The notes: generated from the letters alone by a model not told the origin. A stretch of DNA of 64,000 bases from AWTP1-13 sp033764875 (GCA_033764875.1 JANRIO010000134.1:1-64000), one strand, 5' to 3'; shown: positions 18,502 through 27,187, counted from the first letter of the stretch. Numbers and translations: made by a program.

Positions 18502-19689
18502 ATGTGCGTGGAAAATGTTGCGTCCGACGCAACGGACGAAGAGCCACCAACTGACCCCGCGCCGAAGCGCTCCGGTGGCCCGCGGAAGAATAAACTCACA
18601 GCAGCCGCGTTCGAAGAGATGGCCCGGTCAACGCGCGCGTTGACCCAACAGCTGTGGGCGTCCCGCAAGCGCCAACTGCTCCTAGCAGCGATGGAGGACG
18701 AAAACCTCCCGCGCTCAGCGGTGCGCGTGCTTGAGCGCCTGCTCGACTATGCAAACCAGGAGAGGCATGGCTACGCTTTTGTCCGCGTTACAACCCTTGC
18801 TTTGGGCAAAGGTCCCGAGCGGAAGCCGCTGGCCGAGCGAACCGCGCACAATTCGCTGAGCGCACTTGAAGAAGGCCGCTACATCGCCACCCAGCGTCAA
18901 CACAAGGGTACGCAGCGCTGCAGCCGCTACCACTTCCCGCCGATCGCGAGCGGCATCATGCCGGGCGATGAGGGCCCAGGATCAGACTGCAAAACAGACT
19001 GCAATTCAGACTGCAATTCAGACTGCGCTGCGATGCAGTCTGCAGACTGCAAAGTCGAGCAGAACCAGACTGCAACAGTGGTGCAGTCTGAAAGAGAACC
19101 TATCTCACTGAATCCGTCCAAAGATAACCAAACGACAACCCGACCCGCCCCTTCCGAGCCTGTGGCTGATGTCGGCGATGTTCCCAGAATTGACGGACAA
19201 GAGCGCCCAGCCCTATCGGCGAACCCGTTCGAGGGCGACGAGACGCTGATCCCGTTCTCGCCGGTCACGAACCTGTTGCAGCAGGCGACCGCGGGCGTCA
19301 CGAACGCCGAACAGATCGATGGTCCTAGGCTTCCGCTGTCTGCCTCCCTTCGCGTGCTCGGGCACGACCTCTGCGTCGATGTCGAGAAGACCTACACGCT
19401 GTTCAAGATCAAGTCGGCTGGCAAGGTGATCCGAGACCCAACGAGATACGTGGCGAAGATGATGTACGAAGAGGCGGCGAAGAGAGATGGCGTCCCGATC
19501 GCCCTGCTCAAGAAGGCCGTGAAGGGGGACCACAAATCACGCGCTGCGGCCCAGGCCGAGGCAGTCGGCACGCGGCTGCCAAGCCGCACCGCGCCCGCCC
19601 ATTCGCCCGCGAAATCGGACGCAAGAGGGCTTCAGGCGGCCCTCGCGGGCTGGGAGGCCTCCGTAAAACGCGGCCGAGGCAGGTCGTGA
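18502..19689 (+). CDS. Winged-helix, replication-initiator-like protein with internal iterons
   Basis: The 395-residue product has an N-terminal helical winged-helix region (about 55-150: AVRVLERLLDYANQE, ALGKGPERKPLAERTAHNSL, ALEEGRYIATQR) of the kind used by phage and plasmid replication or helix-turn-helix proteins. A Cys/Asp/Asn-rich stretch (DCKTDCNSDCNSDC) is followed by a linker and a C-terminal domain with VIRDPTRYVAKMMYEEA. The Cys stretch is the translation of an array of CAGACTGCA repeats (18983-19090), so the amino acids may be a by-product of a DNA signal. Lambda O protein also carries its origin iterons inside its gene. Function as initiator is inference. Confidence 0.65.
   Translation: MCVENVASDATDEEPPTDPAPKRSGGPRKNKLTAAAFEEMARSTRALTQQLWASRKRQLLLAAMEDENLPRSAVRVLERLLDYANQERHGYAFVRVTTLALGKGPERKPLAERTAHNSLSALEEGRYIATQRQHKGTQRCSRYHFPPIASGIMPGDEGPGSDCKTDCNSDCNSDCAAMQSADCKVEQNQTATVVQSEREPISLNPSKDNQTTTRPAPSEPVADVGDVPRIDGQERPALSANPFEGDETLIPFSPVTNLLQQATAGVTNAEQIDGPRLPLSASLRVLGHDLCVDVEKTYTLFKIKSAGKVIRDPTRYVAKMMYEEAAKRDGVPIALLKKAVKGDHKSRAAAQAEAVGTRLPSRTAPAHSPAKSDARGLQAALAGWEASVKRGRGRS
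18983..19090. repeat. Iteron-like array of CAGACTGCA, eight copies
   Basis: Copies start at 18983, 18995, 19007 and 19019 (exactly 12 bp apart, the fourth ending G), then 19034 (inverted), 19043, 19066 and 19082 (inverted). The pair at 19034-19051 forms a perfect 18-bp palindrome. The array is wholly inside the winged-helix gene. Regular 12-bp spacing plus inverted copies is more than a codon-repeat effect and suggests a protein-binding origin or operator. Confidence 0.7.
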
Positions 19690-19931
19690 AGCGAGACCCT
19701 GTCGACGAGCTAGCCCGGCTCCTTGAGCAGCGACCGCTCGACCCGTGCGGCGCTAGCACGAGAGCCGGCACGCCGTGCAAGCGCCTGGGCCGCGGGGCTG
19801 GCGGCCGATGTCCCAATCACGGCGGTGGCTCGACCGGGCCCAAGACAGCCGAGGGGAAGGCTCGCATCGCCGCAGCGGCGCGAGCGCGATGGCAGCGATG
19901 GCGGGCGGCGAGGCAGGGGAGCGAAGTTTGA
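19686..19931 (+). CDS. Small HGG-motif phage protein
   Basis: This 81-residue basic protein has CGASTRAGTPCKR and RCPNHGGGSTGPKTAEGKARI. The two Cys-containing knuckles followed by NHGG and GPKTxEG are a recurrent pattern in small phage and island proteins of alphaproteobacteria, possibly zinc-binding. The function is unknown. GTG start; the first four bases (GTGA) overlap the previous stop, so the two are coupled. Confidence 0.7.
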   Translation: MKRDPVDELARLLEQRPLDPCGASTRAGTPCKRLGRGAGGRCPNHGGGSTGPKTAEGKARIAAAARARWQRWRAARQGSEV

Positions 19932-20212
19932 CCCAACCTTGACGACCCGCGCGCGCGCGTCATGAGGTTTCACTTCGCGACGGAGAAGTCATCCGCCGCC
20001 GGCCATTGAATCGCGGCGCCAATTTGGGGGCGTGAGCATCTGGCCCACAAGGTGGCCCACAACGCAGCCAGCGCCGGCCGGATCTGCGCCGGCGAGAGGT
20101 TCGATCGTCCGAAACCGGACGACTATCCATGAGTTTTTTGATCGGCTGCGCTAGATTTCGGTTGCCAAATCGCTCGAATAATCAAATCAATATTCTGGAA
20201 ATTGGAGGCCGA
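19932..20212. other. Intergenic region within the element
   Basis: This 281-base stretch separates the replication-like group from the DUF2280 group. It contains two copies of TGGCCCACAA (20041-20050, 20053-20062) and an AT-rich segment before 20213 that could be a promoter. No gene is supported. Confidence 0.45.
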
Positions 20213-20557
20213 ATGGAGCGCCAATCGATGCTGGATTGGAAAAAGCTGCCCGAAAAGAAGAAGCGCGCGATCTTCGGGATCGACGGCCGCACCACGGTGG
20301 GCAGGCGCATGCGGAGGATCGAGAAAGAGATCGTCGCCGCGCTCGGCCGCGAGCCGTCCGAGAGCGACCGTTTTTTCGTGAAGCGGGCCGTCAGCCTGAA
20401 GCTTCGCCTCGATATCGCCGAGGCCGAGTTCGGAAAGTCGCCGACGAAGGCGCAGTGGCGCGAGTACATCAGGCTCAACGAGACGCTGGACCGCCAGCTG
20501 CGGCTCCTCGGCTTCCGGCCGACGACGGTCCCGGTGAAGAACGTGCCGAAAGCCTGA
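20213..20557 (+). CDS. Element-borne protein, unknown function
   Basis: This is a 114-residue basic helical protein (MERQSMLDWKKLPEKKKRAI..., then RRMRRIEKEIVAALGREPSESDRF). The start at ATG 20213 has GGAGG five bases upstream. It lies five bases before the DUF2280 gene, so they probably act together. A DNA-binding role is suggested only by composition. Confidence 0.65.
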   Translation: MERQSMLDWKKLPEKKKRAIFGIDGRTTVGRRMRRIEKEIVAALGREPSESDRFFVKRAVSLKLRLDIAEAEFGKSPTKAQWREYIRLNETLDRQLRLLGFRPTTVPVKNVPKA

Positions 20558-20562
20558 CCCGA

Positions 20563-21072
20563 ATGGCGCGCCCGAGCAAACTTTCCGAGGCCGTGAAAAC
20601 CCGCATCGTCACGGGCTTGGCATGTTTCGAGGCTCCGTCCGCGATCGCGGAGGCAATCCTAGCGGAGTTCGGAGTCGCCGTGTCGCGGCAGCTTGTTTCG
20701 GGATACGACCCCGGGACAGCCGCCGGGAAACGGCTTGCTGCACGGTGGCAGTCACTCTTTCAGGAGACCCGCGCGCGCTACACGTCGGATGTTGCGGAAG
20801 TCGCGGTCGCGCATCACGCCGTGCGCATGCGCCGACTTGAGGCTCTGTATCACCGCGCCGAAGCGGCCGGGGAGCTCGCGCTCGCTGCGGCGCTGCTCGA
20901 GCAGGCCGCCAAAGACGCCGGGGGTGCTTTCACCAATCGCCGCGCTGTCGACGCCACCCTGGCCCACCGGCCGCCCGTGCCAACCTTTCCGGACGGGGTG
21001 TCCGACCTCGAGGCCGCGCGGATTTTCGGCGAATTCATCCTCGAGGACCGGCTCGCGGCGGGGATCAATTAG
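20563..21072 (+). CDS. DUF2280 phage protein, small-terminase-like
   Basis: This 169-residue protein matches the DUF2280 pattern: VKTRIVTGLACFEAPS, EFGVAVSRQLVSGYDPGT, KRLAARWQSLFQETR, then a helix with RMRRLEAL. DUF2280 genes usually precede the large terminase in phages and have an N-terminal helix-turn-helix, so a DNA-recognition role in packaging is likely. Here no large terminase follows. If it is functional, it could redirect a helper phage's packaging motor; otherwise it is a relic. The start is ATG 20563. Confidence 0.75.
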   Translation: MARPSKLSEAVKTRIVTGLACFEAPSAIAEAILAEFGVAVSRQLVSGYDPGTAAGKRLAARWQSLFQETRARYTSDVAEVAVAHHAVRMRRLEALYHRAEAAGELALAAALLEQAAKDAGGAFTNRRAVDATLAHRPPVPTFPDGVSDLEAARIFGEFILEDRLAAGIN

Positions 21073-21098
21073 GAGCGGCCCAGGCGGCCGAAACTGCC

Positions 21099-21959
21099 AT
21101 GAAGACGAAGACCATTCGGAACAGGCAGGTGGTGGAGTTCCCCGTCGCCGTGGCGCACTCGTGCAATCTGCCGGGCGTGCACCTTCCGTGGGGCGCTTAC
21201 GAGGCCCTGCTCTCGGCACTCGACAAGCCCGTGGCTACGCGTGCGAAACTCGAGGCTGCCGGGCGACACACGCCCGCCGGCGTGAAGGCCGAGACGCGCC
21301 GCGCCGCTCTGCGCGACCTCGTGCCCGCAGTTCGCAGGGCGCAGGACGCGATTGCCACGGCGCGGGCCGAGCAGCAGTCAATCCGCTCGAAGATGGTCGC
21401 CAAGCCGCTCGACGACAGTCCCACCGCGTTTCTCCGCCGGCAGGAAATGCGCCAGCACCTTAAGACCCTCGCGCCCGCGGCGCAGGCGGCCTTGCTCTCG
21501 GGGCTCGGTAATCCCGAATTCGTCGCGGCAGCGGCGGAAATGCCCCCCGAGTTGAGCGGGCTCAGCCCGGCGCAGCACGAGCGTGCCGTAACTCTGACCC
21601 TGCAGGCGTCATTTCCGGCCGAGGTCAAACAGATCCAGGACATCGACGAATGCATCGCCGCGGTCGACAGCGCGCTGCGGCTCATCGGCCTCGAGACCCC
21701 CGCCGACACCGGGATCTCGCGCGATGCCCTCGAGCGCCTCGCCGCGGTGCAGCCCAACGTTCTCGCCGAAGCCGCCGCAGATGCCGACAAGGCCGAGGAG
21801 CTGCTTCGCCAGTACGTCGATCCGACGCGTGACGATCGCGTCGCGCGGATCGCCGAGGAGACGGGCCTGCCGCGCTCAGATGCCCACGGCGAACGCGAAG
21901 AGCGGCGCAAGGCCCTCAGGGCAGTGCTTGCCGACACCGACCCGCCAGCGGCGGCGTGA
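21099..21959 (+). CDS. Element-borne protein, unknown function
   Basis: This is a 286-residue, mainly helical protein. It begins MKTKTIRNRQVVEFPVAVAH and is Ala/Arg/Glu-rich with likely coiled coils (RRAQDAIATARAEQQSIRSK). The position upstream of a tape-measure gene would suit a tail-assembly or structural role, but I see no known motif. No signal peptide or membrane segment. Confidence 0.6.
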   Translation: MKTKTIRNRQVVEFPVAVAHSCNLPGVHLPWGAYEALLSALDKPVATRAKLEAAGRHTPAGVKAETRRAALRDLVPAVRRAQDAIATARAEQQSIRSKMVAKPLDDSPTAFLRRQEMRQHLKTLAPAAQAALLSGLGNPEFVAAAAEMPPELSGLSPAQHERAVTLTLQASFPAEVKQIQDIDECIAAVDSALRLIGLETPADTGISRDALERLAAVQPNVLAEAAADADKAEELLRQYVDPTRDDRVARIAEETGLPRSDAHGEREERRKALRAVLADTDPPAAA

Positions 21960-21989
21960 CCTCCACCACATCCAACAGGAGCAGACAAC

Positions 21990-22190
21990 ATGGACCCCAT
22001 GGCCAACCGGAAGAAGTCGCCGCCCCCCGAGAAGTTGTACAAGACCGCGAACATCGGCGGCACCGGCGGCGCCGGCATCATGCCCGGCACGCCCGAGGAC
22101 CGCGACACGCGTCCCCGCGGCCGCACGCCGCCGAAGCCTGCGATGCAACAAACTGCGGCGATCCGCAGCGGGCTGCGGAAAGGCCGCTGA
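21990..22190 (+). CDS. Small element-borne protein, unknown function
   Basis: This is a 66-residue protein rich in Pro, Gly and basic residues, apparently disordered (IGGTGGAGIMPGTPEDRD). The ATG at 21990 follows an AGGA site. It sits in tight order with genes on both sides, which supports it being translated. Confidence 0.5.
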   Translation: MDPMANRKKSPPPEKLYKTANIGGTGGAGIMPGTPEDRDTRPRGRTPPKPAMQQTAAIRSGLRKGR

Positions 22191-22194
22191 CGCC

Positions 22195-22362
22195 ATGTCC
22201 GTCGTGCACGCGGTGAAGCAAGCCCAGCGGCCCCTACGCGTCTACGAAGCGCTGGCTGTCCCGGTGTGGACTGGGCTTCTCGATGCGCAGGGACGGCCGA
22301 TCATGCGCACTCCGGAGCCGCGACGGATCGGCTTTCTGTCATCGGAGGACCGACGTGCCTAA
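22195..22362 (+). CDS. Small element-borne protein, unknown function
   Basis: A 55-residue product beginning MSVVHAVKQAQRPLRVYEAL. It starts five bases after the previous gene and overlaps the GTG start of the tape-measure gene by eight bases, so coupling with it is likely. A tail chaperone role is possible but not shown. Confidence 0.5.
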   Translation: MSVVHAVKQAQRPLRVYEALAVPVWTGLLDAQGRPIMRTPEPRRIGFLSSEDRRA

Positions 22363-24985
22363 CGACATCGCAGCCCTCGGCCTCTCGGTCGATAGCTCGC
22401 CCGTGGCTAAAGCCACGAGCGAGCTGCAGGACTTCGCGCAGAGCGCCAAGACAGCCGAGACCGCGGCAACGGGACTCGGTCAAGGCACTGCGCAGGCAGG
22501 CGTAGCGACGCAGGCCATGGCACAGAACGTCAACCGCGCCGTCGCGCAAGCCCAAGCGCTCAACCGCACGCTTGCCGCGAACGCTCGGCAGGCCGGGCTC
22601 TCCGGCTACGCCCTGACCAACCTCGGTTACCAGATCAACGATGTCGCGACGCAGGCTCTGTCCGGTGTCGGCGCGTTCCAGATCCTCGCGCAGCAAGGCG
22701 GGCAGGTTTATCAGATCTTGGCATCAGCGAACGGCGGCGTCGGCGGCGCTCTCTCAGACCTGAGCGCTAGGCTCGCAGCGATCGTCACGCCGGCCCGGCT
22801 AGCTGGCGGGACCCTCGCGACGGCGTTCGTCACGGCAGCCGTAGCCGCAAAGCAGTATGCCGACGCCCAAGAGCAGATCAGGCTCGGCCTCATCGGTATG
22901 GGCTCAGCTGCGGGCATCACCGAGGCGGCCGTTCGCGCCATCTCGCTGTCGGTCGCACAGGCCGGCAAGGCGACAGTGACCGATGCGCAGCAGGTTGTGC
23001 TCGCGCTCGCCAGCACCGGCAAGATCACGGAGGACGTGGCGAAGCAAGCCGCTATGGCCGCTGCGGGCCTCGGCCGCATCTTCGGCGAGAACACTGCGGA
23101 GGCCGGCGCTCGCCTCGCCAAGGCGCTTGCAGATCCGGCGCGTGGGGTGGACGATCTCAATGCGCGCCTCGCCGTGTGGGACAATAGGCAGGCCGACCTG
23201 ACGCGCACACTCGCCGCGAGCGGCCAGACCCTGGGCGCGCAGCAGATCATCATGCAGGGCGTGACGGCTCGCGTACAGCAGGCCGAACAGGTGACGACAG
23301 GATGGGCGGCCGCCTGGCTCAAGGCGAAGGCCGCTGCCAGCGAGTACTGGGATGCAGTGTCCCGCGGCACGGCGCGCATGGCCGGCTTGGGCACGGCCGA
23401 GGAACAGCTCGCCGACGCGCTGAAGAACCTCGCCGACGCGGAGCGGCTGGCATACTCGCCGGGCAATGATCCGGGGACCTTCAACATGGCGAAGGCCGAC
23501 GCGATCGCGCGGTATCGCGCCGAGGTCGAGCGCCTGACGGCCGCGATCAAGCGGACGAAGGACGAGGCCGAATCCACGGCGGCGGGCGTGTTCTCGGAGA
23601 AGATCGGCGCCATCGTGAGATCTGTCGTCCCTGACGACAGCACCCGCATCGGCCTTGAGGCCCAGGTCAAGGAGCTGGAGACGCTGCTCTCTCAGCTCAA
23701 GGACCTGAATCGCCTCGCGCCCGCCGTGGGCGCCAACCTCGGCAAGGCGCTCGAGATGATGAAGCAGAAGGCCGATGCCTTCCTCGGCAGCTTCGACGTT
23801 TCGAGGCTCGAGCACGAGTTCGCGATGCTGAACATCGCGGCCAGATCGCCCGCAGAGCGGGGGCAGATCGCGTACAACCAGACCCGCGAACAGCAACTCC
23901 GCTCCGGCCGAACCAACGACGAAGCGACCGCGATGGGCGAGATGCGCCGCGCCGAGATCCTGAAGCAGGCTTCCATCGATCTGCTTCGCAACCAGCAGGC
24001 CCAGCTCCTTACAGCGCAGCAGAATGTGGACGTGTCGCGCATGGAGCTCGGGCTCGTCGGCGCCAACGCCGAGACGCAGGAACGCATCCGCGCCCAGACC
24101 CAGCTGCGGCAGCAGGCCGAGCAGGAGGCGCTCAGGCTCTACGGCGACAAGGATGCCTATGACAAACGGCATCTCGAAGCCCTGCAGGGCGAGGCGGCGA
24201 AGCAGGCCGAGATCAATGCCCTCGTCCGGCAGCGCACCCTACTGCAGGACATACAATTCGAGCGCGCCCAGCTAGGCCGCACGACGCAGGAGCAGGAGGT
24301 CTATTCGCGCCTGAAGAGCGCCGGGATGCTCACCAACGGCGAGATCAAGGGCACGGCCGCTGAGGCCGCAGCGGCGCAGATCCGCCTGAACTACACCCTG
24401 CGGCAGTCGATCGACATGAGCCGCGAGTTCGCGTCGAGCTTCGTGCAGGACATGCTGCAGGGCAAGAGCGCGACCGAGGCGCTGGCGAACTCGCTCAACA
24501 AGCTCGCATCGAAGCTCGCCGATCTCGCCGTCGACAATGTCTTCGCAGCCATCTTCGGCGGCGCCGGCGGAACCGGCGCGCTTGGAGGGCTGCTCGGGGG
24601 CGGCATCAAAGCCGGCGGGGCCGCGCAGGTCCCAACCTTCCATTCCGGCGGCATCGTAGGCGTCAACGACAACAACCCGCCCAGGATCGTCGCGCCCGCG
24701 GCATTCGCCGGGGCCCGGCGCTACCACACGGGCGGAATTGCGGGCCTGATGCCCGGCGAAGTTCCGGCCATCCTCCAGAGGGGCGAGGTCGTTTTGCCCG
24801 TCAGCGGCGCTGGCAGGGGCATGGGCGGCGTGATCAATGCGCCCGTGACGATCGCCATCGATGCGCGCGGCGCTGAGCAGGCCTCCGTGACGAAGCTGAT
24901 CGCGGCCGTGGCCGACCTCAAGGCCGAGCTGCCCAGGACCATCGTGAAGACGGTGCAACAAGCGCAAGATCGGCGGGTAGTCTGA
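22355..24985 (+). CDS. Prophage tail length tape-measure protein
   Basis: The 876-residue product has the N-terminal region of lambda-H-like tape-measure proteins (LGLSVDSSPVAKATSELQDF, then SGVGAFQILAQQGGQVYQIL). Long alpha-helical coiled coil makes up most of the length, and a Gly-rich hydrophobic C-terminus follows (IFGGAGGTGALGG, FHSGGIVG). These proteins set tail length and line the DNA channel. It begins at GTG 22355 with GGAGGA upstream. The open frame is complete, with no frameshift or deletion, although no other tail or head genes are found in the element. Confidence 0.88.
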   Translation: MPNDIAALGLSVDSSPVAKATSELQDFAQSAKTAETAATGLGQGTAQAGVATQAMAQNVNRAVAQAQALNRTLAANARQAGLSGYALTNLGYQINDVATQALSGVGAFQILAQQGGQVYQILASANGGVGGALSDLSARLAAIVTPARLAGGTLATAFVTAAVAAKQYADAQEQIRLGLIGMGSAAGITEAAVRAISLSVAQAGKATVTDAQQVVLALASTGKITEDVAKQAAMAAAGLGRIFGENTAEAGARLAKALADPARGVDDLNARLAVWDNRQADLTRTLAASGQTLGAQQIIMQGVTARVQQAEQVTTGWAAAWLKAKAAASEYWDAVSRGTARMAGLGTAEEQLADALKNLADAERLAYSPGNDPGTFNMAKADAIARYRAEVERLTAAIKRTKDEAESTAAGVFSEKIGAIVRSVVPDDSTRIGLEAQVKELETLLSQLKDLNRLAPAVGANLGKALEMMKQKADAFLGSFDVSRLEHEFAMLNIAARSPAERGQIAYNQTREQQLRSGRTNDEATAMGEMRRAEILKQASIDLLRNQQAQLLTAQQNVDVSRMELGLVGANAETQERIRAQTQLRQQAEQEALRLYGDKDAYDKRHLEALQGEAAKQAEINALVRQRTLLQDIQFERAQLGRTTQEQEVYSRLKSAGMLTNGEIKGTAAEAAAAQIRLNYTLRQSIDMSREFASSFVQDMLQGKSATEALANSLNKLASKLADLAVDNVFAAIFGGAGGTGALGGLLGGGIKAGGAAQVPTFHSGGIVGVNDNNPPRIVAPAAFAGARRYHTGGIAGLMPGEVPAILQRGEVVLPVSGAGRGMGGVINAPVTIAIDARGAEQASVTKLIAAVADLKAELPRTIVKTVQQAQDRRVV

Positions 24986-25254
24986 TGGCTGTCGTCGACC
25001 TCAAGGATCAGCGGACCTCGATCCTGGAACGCCTCGAGGCGATGGAGAAGCGGGTCGCGGAGCTCGAGCGGATGGCTCTGCACCAGCAGGTCGCGATCCT
25101 GCACCACGCCGAGGTCGTCCAGTCGTGGCTCGAAGCCGGCGCGATATTCGGAGCCATCTCCGCGGAGTTGCGCGCCCAAGGGGCTCGCCTGGAGGCCGTG
25201 GAGGCGCAGCAGGCCCGCGGCTGCCAGCTTAGAACCGAGATCGCATCGCCGTGA
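24985..25254 (+). CDS. Small coiled-coil protein, unknown function
   Basis: This is an 89-residue protein with a clear heptad-like stretch (ILERLEAMEKRVAELERMAL). Its ATG overlaps the tape-measure stop by one base (TGATG), so the two are translated together. It may bind the tape-measure protein; this is inference. Confidence 0.6.
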   Translation: MAVVDLKDQRTSILERLEAMEKRVAELERMALHQQVAILHHAEVVQSWLEAGAIFGAISAELRAQGARLEAVEAQQARGCQLRTEIASP

Positions 25255-25366
25255 GGGGCATCCGACCCTCATCGGCAACCGGCGGGGCGTCCGACCCGCC
25301 GTGGACAGCGGACCGGGCTGCCGGTGGTTTCTCTGCGCTGGCAGCCCGGTCCGCGTTGGATTGAAG

Positions 25367-25561
25367 ATGACCGACCAAGAGCAGATCGAGCGCGAGGCGC
25401 TTCGGCAGAGCCTCGCAAGGCTCGCGGAAACCGTGCGCCGGAACGGGAGAGGGGCGCGTCGCGATGCGCCGGCGCGCCCGCTCAGCTGGCACGAGCGCCA
25501 CGAAGCTGAGCGGGAGGCCGCTGACGAGCGGCTCCGCTCGCTTGCCGAGGGCGAACGCTAG
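25367..25561 (+). CDS. Small element-borne protein, unknown function
   Basis: A 64-residue, highly charged helical protein (MTDQEQIEREALRQSLARL...). No motif is recognised. The start is ATG 25367. Confidence 0.45.
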   Translation: MTDQEQIEREALRQSLARLAETVRRNGRGARRDAPARPLSWHERHEAEREAADERLRSLAEGER

Positions 25562-25670
25562 CTTCGCGCTAGCGGCGCGAAACTCCTAACTTGTTAGCCG
25601 TTGACCGAGGCCATGCAAATCAGCGACTAAGCTGGCTCACAAGTCCGGCGCTAAATAGCGAGGCAAATCC

Positions 25671-26219
25671 ATGCGCAAAATCGGCTACGCGCGGGTGTCG
25701 AGCGCATCGCAGAATCTCGATCGGCAGATCGCCTCCCTTAGAGCGGAGTGGTGCGACGAGATCTTCCGTGAGAAGGCGAGCGGCAAGAGCCTGAAGGGCC
25801 GGCCTGAGCTCGAGAAGGCGATAGACAGCCTGGGCACTGGCGACATCTTGGTGCTCGCTGAATGGGACCGCGCGACCCGCTCGCTCTCAGACGGCATGGC
25901 CATCATCGAGCGCGTGCATAAGCGGGGAGCACTCATCAAAGTGCTCGACCGCGACTATCTCGATCTGACGAAGCCGATCAACCGCGGCATTCTCGCACTG
26001 CTCTCGGCTCTCGCCGAAGACGAGCGCCAACGAATCCTGGGTCGGGCCAACGAGGGACGCGCGGCCGCGAAGCGGAGAGGCCAGCACCTGGGCAGGAAGC
26101 CGAAGCTCACTGCGATCCAGGCGCAGCGTGCCCTGAAAATGATCGCCGAGGGCATGTCACATCGGGAAGTTGGGCGCGAGATGAACGTACACCACTCGAC
26201 TATTGGCCGGCTGGGCTGA
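25671..26219 (+). CDS. Serine recombinase (resolvase/invertase family)
   Basis: The 182-residue product has the catalytic N-terminal domain: MRKIGYARVSS with the nucleophilic serine, LVLAEWDRATRS carrying conserved Asp and Arg, and a dimer helix. A C-terminal helix-turn-helix follows (MIAEGMSHREVGREMNVHHS). Such enzymes resolve or invert DNA segments, or act in transposons. It may serve dimer resolution or inversion within the element, or be cargo. No inverted target sites could be paired by eye. Confidence 0.92.
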   Translation: MRKIGYARVSSASQNLDRQIASLRAEWCDEIFREKASGKSLKGRPELEKAIDSLGTGDILVLAEWDRATRSLSDGMAIIERVHKRGALIKVLDRDYLDLTKPINRGILALLSALAEDERQRILGRANEGRAAAKRRGQHLGRKPKLTAIQAQRALKMIAEGMSHREVGREMNVHHSTIGRLG

Positions 26220-26259
26220 TCCCCGCAATGCCGACTGTTGCTCGCGCTGTGCATTCACA

Positions 26260-26457
26260 TCAGTTCAGCAGTGGCCCCGGCGGTTGGCCGGCACCAAAAA
26301 TGACCCTCGTCAGGGCAGCCGACCATTCCCCCGCGACCATATTCTTCGCGGCAATGTCTGCAGCATCGGTTTCAGTAGAAGCGCGAACGTATGCCACTCG
26401 CGTTAGTTTTGTCTGCTCTGCATCTTCGAAGTACTGAATTTTCCAAATCACTTGCAC
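26260..26457 (-). CDS. Small protein, unknown function
   Basis: This is a 65-residue protein beginning with GTG and reading MQVIWKIQYFEDAEQTKLTR, followed by YVRASTETDAADIAAKNMV, the look of a small beta/alpha domain. A weak GAGAG site is upstream. It converges on the recombinase gene. I do not recognise it. Confidence 0.45.
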   Translation of the reverse strand: MQVIWKIQYFEDAEQTKLTRVAYVRASTETDAADIAAKNMVAGEWSAALTRVIFGAGQPPGPLLN

Positions 26458-26543
26458 AGCTCTCTGGGATGAACACCGCAGGCGGTCCCGCTCCGCATGC
26501 GAAATGGAATTGGTGTCGCCACCTCGCCTATGGGCATCTCAGC

Positions 26544-27140
26544 TCAGGGGTCATTTCGCAGTTGAGACGTGAGTAGGCCAGCGAGGTAGCCTTCCAACTG
26601 GCTAATGTCATAATGACCATTCTCCCAAGCCCTGTCGGCTGCGCGCAGTGCGTCGTAATAGGGAGCGCGGTTTTCGCGAATTCGCTCGGGTACAATCTTG
26701 TTGCCTGGCAAGAGTCCACCGTGTCGCACACACAGAAGATAGTAACAGACCGCGCGCGCCGTCCGGCCGTTTCCCTCTATGAAGGGATGGACCCAATTGA
26801 GGCGCCAAAGCCCGTACGCGGCCAATTGAGTGGGGGTCAACAGGTACCAGTTCTCATGGATGAATAGGATGAAGCGATCCATGAGATCTGGCACATCTTT
26901 GAAGTGCGGCGGGATATGGTTGCCGACGTAGATGGGTTCTTGGCGAAAGCGGCCGCCGAGCTGAGAGATATTGGCCACCGCGACGTGGTTGAGGGCCCAC
27001 AGGGTGTACTTGTCGAAAGCGGTCGGCCCCTGCTTCAACCCGATTTCAATGCAGTTGGTGAGCAGGTCGTACTGCCTGATCAGATTCTTCTCTTGGACCC
27101 TGGTGTAAAGGTCAGGATCCTGGTCCTTCAAAACGATCAT
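26544..27140 (-). CDS. Fic/DOC-family protein (probable AMPylating toxin)
   Basis: The 198-residue product has the Fic core motif HPFIEGNGRTAR near residues 115-126, with the catalytic His, acidic and GNGR residues all present. A family flap region precedes it and a helical tail follows. Fic proteins transfer AMP, or another group from a nucleotide, to target protein side chains. No (S/T)xxxE(G/N) inhibitory helix is seen inside it, so control is expected from another protein; the small gene upstream is the candidate. The chosen start is ATG 27140; a TTG at 27152 lies in the terminator T tract. The DNA is AT-richer than its surroundings. Confidence 0.88.
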   Translation of the reverse strand: MIVLKDQDPDLYTRVQEKNLIRQYDLLTNCIEIGLKQGPTAFDKYTLWALNHVAVANISQLGGRFRQEPIYVGNHIPPHFKDVPDLMDRFILFIHENWYLLTPTQLAAYGLWRLNWVHPFIEGNGRTARAVCYYLLCVRHGGLLPGNKIVPERIRENRAPYYDALRAADRAWENGHYDISQLEGYLAGLLTSQLRNDP

Positions 27141-27150
27141 GAGCAATCTC

Positions 27151-27180
27151 AAAAAAAATAGAGGCCAAAAAGGCCTCTAT
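27151..27180 (-). terminator. Intrinsic terminator between the small partner gene and fic
   Basis: On the reverse strand, ATAGAGGCC pairs perfectly with GGCCTCTAT around a five-T loop, followed by an unbroken run of eight Ts. It begins eight bases after the stop of the 68-residue gene and ends just before the fic start, so most transcripts should stop before fic. Confidence 0.85.
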
Positions 27181-27187
27181 CACGGCA

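Noticed and set aside
18983..19090. CRISPR array considered for the CAGACTGCA repeats
   Set aside because: Units are only 9 bp with 3-bp spacers, two are inverted, they lie in a coding frame, and there are no cas genes.
20041..20062. Direct repeat TGGCCCACAA (two copies)
   Set aside because: Two short copies three bases apart without further context are not enough to claim an operator or attachment site.
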